IMG/VR virus record: IMGVR_UViG_3300028590_000009
Location: 21,055 to 85,054 of that record
Strand: one strand, 5' to 3'
DNA length: 64,000 bases
DNA from: a virus
In this document: piece by piece, positions 63,983-64,000 of the stretch
How the letters are laid out: every line of letters starts with the position of its first letter
Numbering within the stretch: the stretch's first letter is position 1
The notes under the pieces: generated by a model
What the model saw: only the letters and a program-made list of their open reading frames with translations
What the model was told of the DNA's origin: nothing
Database searches by the model: none
Made by a program: the position numbers and the translations under genes

Positions 63983-64000
63983 GGCCGCTCACCCCCACTT

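Noticed and set aside
1-64000. CRISPR array or transposon
   Set aside because: No regularly spaced short repeats with unique spacers and no transposase reading frame or terminal inverted repeats were seen.

Overview
The window reads as a temperate siphovirus-type phage (free phage, prophage or phage-plasmid) of a high-GC mycolic-acid actinomycete. Nocardia or a close relative is my best guess. Reasons: consistently GC-rich coding sequence with many GTG and some TTG starts, tightly packed genes joined by ATGA/GTGA overlaps, a DUF5753 + DUF397 regulator pair (typical of Nocardia and Streptomyces), a WhiB-like regulator, a secreted PE-PPE/cutinase-type esterase, and a full phage set of terminase, portal, integrase, excisionase, RecT, YqaJ nuclease and RusA resolvase. 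No ribosomal RNA, housekeeping gene or insertion sequence was seen. The structural module runs off both ends: tail genes at the left edge, terminase and portal at the right edge. This fits a circular or permuted genome opened inside the virion-gene block.

Layout. 0-1.7 kb: end of the tail module, with an 18-residue-repeat fibre-like protein. 1.7-5.5 kb: small early operon ending in an RtcB RNA ligase. 5.5-7.3 kb: minus-strand membrane and small Cys-motif genes. 7.6-10.6 kb: DUF5753/DUF397 pair, excisionase, tyrosine integrase and probable attP. 10.8-13.4 kb: small-gene operon. 13.4-16 kb: lysogeny control, with two minus-strand HTH regulators and a multi-span membrane protein. 16.2-26.2 kb: recombination and replication operon (YqaJ, RecT, DEDDh exonuclease, two HTH DNA-binding proteins, HNH protein, replication initiator with an origin-like element, C5 methyltransferase). 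26.2-34 kb and 37.6-52.5 kb: long runs of small accessory genes, mostly unknown but including WhiB, RusA, DUF3310, an orphan HicB domain, SLOG/DUF2493, an intein-containing nucleotidyltransferase, a metallophosphoesterase and a MazG-like protein. 34-37.4 kb: minus-strand cluster with MarR and a ribbon-helix-helix-like protein. 52.8-54.3 kb: non-coding region with tRNA and tRNA-like genes. 54.4-58.5 kb: small late or accessory genes, the secreted esterase and a glutaredoxin. 58.6-64 kb: small terminase, intein-containing large terminase, metallophosphoesterase-like protein and portal.

How it works together. Six promoter regions (upstream of genes at 1883, 2600, 8867, 10846, 16248 and 50710) carry the same element: two RACT half-sites exactly 19 bp apart, the downstream one forming a -10 hexamer TARACT or CAAACT. 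Four of them lie 6 nt before a start codon, so leaderless mRNAs are predicted. This looks like a phage-wide repressor/operator circuit joining int/xis, the recombination operon and several accessory operons. The replication initiator gene contains 11-bp iterons, a run of four GGGG blocks and an AT-rich stretch; the same module recurs outside any gene near 1.75 kb.

Most notable: the duplicated origin-like module, tRNA-like genes whose anticodon arms are shortened next to an initiator-type tRNA in a genome that also carries RtcB, a strong Shine-Dalgarno plus second reading frame inside the methyltransferase gene, two inteins, and the recurrent operator/promoter element. All calls rest on reading the sequence; no database search was run.
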